In this document: in pieces, positions 61,962-64,000 of the stretch
Numbering within the stretch: the first letter of the stretch is position 1
Layout: each line of letters begins with the position of its first letter
From: Caulobacter sp.
GTDB taxonomy: Bacteria > Pseudomonadota > Alphaproteobacteria > Caulobacterales > Caulobacteraceae
DNA: 64,000 nt
Direction: 5' to 3'
NCBI GenBank assembly: GCA_030680355.1
Contig: JAUXVF010000031.1
Coordinates: 62,001-126,000, forward strand
Notes under the pieces: generated by a model
The model's input: the letters and a program-made list of their open reading frames with translations, nothing else
What the model was told of the DNA's origin: nothing
Databases searched by the model: none
Position numbers and translations under genes: made by a program

Positions 61962-62591
61962 TTGTCCACCGGAACCAACCGCCATTGTTTGGGGGAGTCG
62001 CTCGCTAGTTGGGCGCTCCGTGAAAAGGCCAGCCACTTCCTGACGCTTCAGCCCGGCATATTTGGGCGGCGGTTCCGCGATGCGGAGGACAATGTCCTCC
62101 GGACCGTCGGCATCCTCTTCAGGGACTATGCCCGCCTGCGGCTCGAAAGGCCGAAGCGATACGTGGTCGCAAGGGACGATCTACCGTTCATCGTCGGTGT
62201 TCTGGAGCGATCTGACTGCTTCGGAAACGCTACACCCCACCTTCACTGCTTTGTAGCGCTTGAGCTGGCGGAGGAGCCGTTTCTGCGTGGGCATCTACGG
62301 CGCATGTTCGGCGCTGACAAGACGAAGGGAGCAGCCGAGTTGCCCGCATTCGTTCGCGACAGCGGCCCGGCGCTCGCTCGCGGCATGCCGCAGAATGTGG
62401 CGTTGGATTTCCCGACCAAGCAGCGGCTGGTCGGCCACTGGGATTCCCATCCAAGCTTCGATCTTCAGCCTCTAGCCCGATCACTCGAACCGGTGGGGCG
62501 CTACATGACAAAGCAATCCAACGATCCCGACATCATCACGCACCTAGAGCTGTACGACATCGCATATCCGGATCACCCAGGCGCGCTCTGA
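61962..62591 (+). CDS. Protein with rolling-circle Rep (HUH endonuclease) motifs
   Basis: The protein has 209 residues from TTG 61962 (AAGGA nine bases upstream). The three classical RCR motifs are in order: I, HFLTLQP (residues 25-31); II, the HUH motif TPHLHCFVAL (91-100); III, RYMTKQ with Tyr181 and Lys184. This is the pattern of plasmid and phage Rep nickases, which cut one strand through a Tyr. It may start replication or transfer of the element, or be a relic. Sequence similarity to a named family is not claimed. Confidence 0.6.
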   Translation: MSTGTNRHCLGESLASWALREKASHFLTLQPGIFGRRFRDAEDNVLRTVGILFRDYARLRLERPKRYVVARDDLPFIVGVLERSDCFGNATPHLHCFVALELAEEPFLRGHLRRMFGADKTKGAAELPAFVRDSGPALARGMPQNVALDFPTKQRLVGHWDSHPSFDLQPLARSLEPVGRYMTKQSNDPDIITHLELYDIAYPDHPGAL

Positions 62592-63048
62592 CCCTGTATC
62601 CACGAGACAACGATACCAAAAATCCCCACATCAAATTCGCCGAGCGTTGGGGTCGGTGGCAAGTGGCAGTCCACGGCCCCGCGCGAAGCGGAATAGTGCG
62701 CGCTGATGTGTCGCGTGAAAGTTCCGGCCCAATCGGGACGCCCTGAGATGCGGGCGCACAAAGTTTCTCCCTGCTCAGCAGGATGGAGTTCGGAAGGCCC
62801 TCCGGACCCCAATAGAGAGCTATGACCTGACCGTATTGAGACCAGAAAGTCGAGCGCATCTCCGGAGCCGGGAGCGAAGCGGACGGCGGAGGGGATCGCT
62901 CTGGAGGCGAAGCCTCCGATGACAAGATCAATAAACAATCCAAACTGAATGTATAAATCGAAACAGAAGTACGTCCTCATTTCCCACTAGATTACCACTG
63001 TCATTGAGATAGAATTCTCTCAAGAAAATTTAAGCAGAGAGAATAAAG
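62592..63048. other. Gap with overlapping minus-strand open frames, no confident gene
   Basis: Two 135-codon minus-strand frames overlap each other here (62573-62980 and 62536-62943); neither has a convincing start or family. The first ends with EFDVGIFGIVVSWIQG, which faintly recalls the final strand of S24-type repressors, but the Ser/Lys catalytic motifs are absent. Just after 62990 the DNA turns AT-rich and could be a promoter for the next gene. Confidence 0.4.
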
Positions 63049-63423
63049 TTGAATTACTACACGTTATTTATTTCTGGAATCCTCGGCGAATCCATTATTG
63101 CTCCCTTCTACGAGAAGGGCGATTTTGACGCCTTCACCCATGCGAAGGGCTTCCTGTCTGGACTTCTCTATTGGGAGGGCTCTGTTCCGATCTCGCTCAC
63201 CGCCGACCTTCGGGCCGAAGGAGATGCTCCTGCGTTCGCCAGATGCGCTGTGAGCGCCCAGGACGGGCTTCGTGAGCCCGCCTGGACCTTCACGCCCCGG
63301 ACCCGCTCAGAGCGGCTGGCGGGCCGGGATTTCAGCGTCGCCGATCCTCATGATGAGCCCCCGGCGAACGTCGTTGGTCCTTCCAGAATGGTCCGGAAGA
63401 AATCCATCGCCGCGAGGGGCTGA
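63049..63423 (+). CDS. Protein of unknown function (island)
   Basis: The protein has 124 residues from TTG 63049, preceded by AGAGAGAATAAAG. No ATG is near the start. The N-terminal part (NYYTLFISGILGESIIAPFY, FTHAKGFLSGLLYWEGSVPI) is hydrophobic-aromatic and looks folded. The C-terminus is basic. A terminator follows. No family recognised. Confidence is limited by the rare start. Confidence 0.45.
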   Translation: MNYYTLFISGILGESIIAPFYEKGDFDAFTHAKGFLSGLLYWEGSVPISLTADLRAEGDAPAFARCAVSAQDGLREPAWTFTPRTRSERLAGRDFSVADPHDEPPANVVGPSRMVRKKSIAARG

Positions 63424-63454
63424 CCCCTCCTGCTTTCTGAGTTGCCTTTGACTT

Positions 63455-63498
63455 GGCCGACCCGTTTCGGACTCTGTTCCGGCGGGTCGGTCCTTTTT
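63455..63498 (+). terminator. Rho-independent terminator
   Basis: GGCCGACCCG and CGGGTCGGTC form a stem around about 18 nt, followed by CTTTTT. It lies 30 bp after the preceding stop, ahead of the GIY-YIG-like gene. Confidence 0.75.
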
Positions 63499-63525
63499 CC
63501 AACTTCGTAGCCATGGGGGTCAGCG

Positions 63526-64000
63526 GTGGCGACGCTCTACACTTCATTCCGGCTCGACCGGACAGAAGCGAAGGATCACCTGAGCCTCCTTGCCAACTCC
63601 GCTGGTCATCGGGACGGCGTCTACATCATCGCCCGGTCCCGAGAGCCCGGCGCAGTATCCCCGAAAGAGCTGCCTCGGCTGCTGGTCGAAGACCTCATCG
63701 TCTATGTCGGCTGTAGTACCAACCTCCCGGCGCGCGCCCAGAGCGCCATCCGAGCGGCGCACGACGTTGGTGTGCCGGGCTACCAGCACGGGTTCGGGCG
63801 CTCCTTCCGGCAGCTCCAGGCGGAGGGGCTCACCCTCGATGACCTTGCGATGCTGGCGATCAGCTTTGCCCCTGGCTTCGCCCTGGAGGACTTCCTGCTC
63901 AAGGAGTCGGTTCGGATGACGGGCCGCTATCCGATCGGCAACCACGGCCCGTCCACGATGCCGTCAACCACCATCCGGCGTCGTCCGGTGAAGTTGACGT
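63526..64000 (+). CDS. GIY-YIG nuclease-like protein, N-terminal part (runs off the right edge)
   Basis: 158 codons are visible from GTG 63526 (GGGGG upstream), no stop reached. DGVYIIARS is the GIY-like strand (GVY), and IVYVGCSTNLPARAQS the YIG-like strand (YVG plus NLxxR). EDFLLKESVRMTGRYPIGNHG gives the catalytic Glu and the usual P-x-x-N. All the landmarks of a GIY-YIG domain are there in order, with the first motif changed from GIY to GVY. It may be a homing or restriction-type endonuclease of the element, and the remaining part could show which. Confidence 0.65.
   Translation, partial: MATLYTSFRLDRTEAKDHLSLLANSAGHRDGVYIIARSREPGAVSPKELPRLLVEDLIVYVGCSTNLPARAQSAIRAAHDVGVPGYQHGFGRSFRQLQAEGLTLDDLAMLAISFAPGFALEDFLLKESVRMTGRYPIGNHGPSTMPSTTIRRRPVKLT

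Larger units (their letters stand above)
60475..64000. mobile_element. Putative integrative element or genomic island (left end; right end outside the window)
   Basis: It starts at the break in tRNA-Gly(CCC), a common integration target. The content differs from the chromosome before it: lower GC in places (61480-61870), loose gene packing, an XRE regulator, a protein with rolling-circle replication motifs and a GIY-YIG-like protein. No integrase gene is visible yet. Extent and class are inferences. Confidence 0.65.

Noticed and set aside
62536..62980. A minus-strand S24-type repressor in the island
   Set aside because: Only the last dozen residues look similar; catalytic Ser and Lys motifs are missing and two frames compete.
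1..64000. rRNA operon, complete tRNA genes, SRP RNA, RNase P RNA or tmRNA
   Set aside because: No matching conserved sequence was recognised apart from the broken tRNA-Gly; reading by eye could miss diverged small RNAs.

Overview
The window is high-GC, gene-dense DNA from an alphaproteobacterium, most likely of the order Caulobacterales (Caulobacter/Phenylobacterium type). The strongest markers are gcrA (the Caulobacter-type cell-cycle regulator), the long alphaproteobacterial dCTP deaminase, DUF2093 and DUF2164 proteins, and an argD-argF-hslO neighbourhood. Genus and species cannot be fixed from the sequence alone.

Layout. 1-10 kb: translation genes on the minus strand (infC, rpmI-rplT, pheS-pheT), with infC separated from rpmI by an S9 peptidase, an MFS exporter, an APC permease, a small membrane protein and a methyltransferase. 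10-28 kb: an envelope-sugar block with two coupled glycosyltransferases, galU, glmS, glmM, UDP-glucose dehydrogenase, a phosphohexomutase and a KdsD-type isomerase. Mixed in are an aspartic protease, a patatin, a SDR epimerase, two exported proteins of unknown function, and a JAMM metalloprotease next to a small helical protein. 28-36 kb: phosphoglycerate mutase, a stand-alone RibD-like deaminase, two tandem pentapeptide-repeat proteins, an Hsp20 gene with an apparent ROSE-type RNA thermometer, and a lipid/ester hydrolase group. 36-45 kb: HisN-like phosphatase, XRE regulator, LpxL-like acyltransferase, CheY-like regulator, LytM peptidase, xseA, gcrA and an ABC-2 permease. 45-51 kb: argD, argF, DUF2164, M1 aminopeptidase and hslO. 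51-60 kb: a lone OLD-family ATPase/TOPRIM protein that looks acquired, then apaG, metZ, dcd, a membrane protein/XRE pair, a hydrolase and an HD-domain protein.

60.4 kb to the end: a tRNA-Gly(CCC) gene is cut off after the anticodon loop, and what follows is compositionally different, sparsely coding DNA. It carries an XRE regulator, an exported protein, a protein with rolling-circle-replication (HUH) motifs, an unknown protein and a GIY-YIG-like protein running off the window. This looks like one end of an integrated element.

Intergenic regions carry several families of palindromic repeats (REP/MITE-like) and two heptamer (GGGAGTA-like) arrays framed by inverted repeats. Three start sites are unusual and visible in the sequence: infC with AUU, a LytM-peptidase gene with an apparent CUG start overlapping the previous stop, and a TTG start with a strong Shine-Dalgarno for the OLD-family gene.
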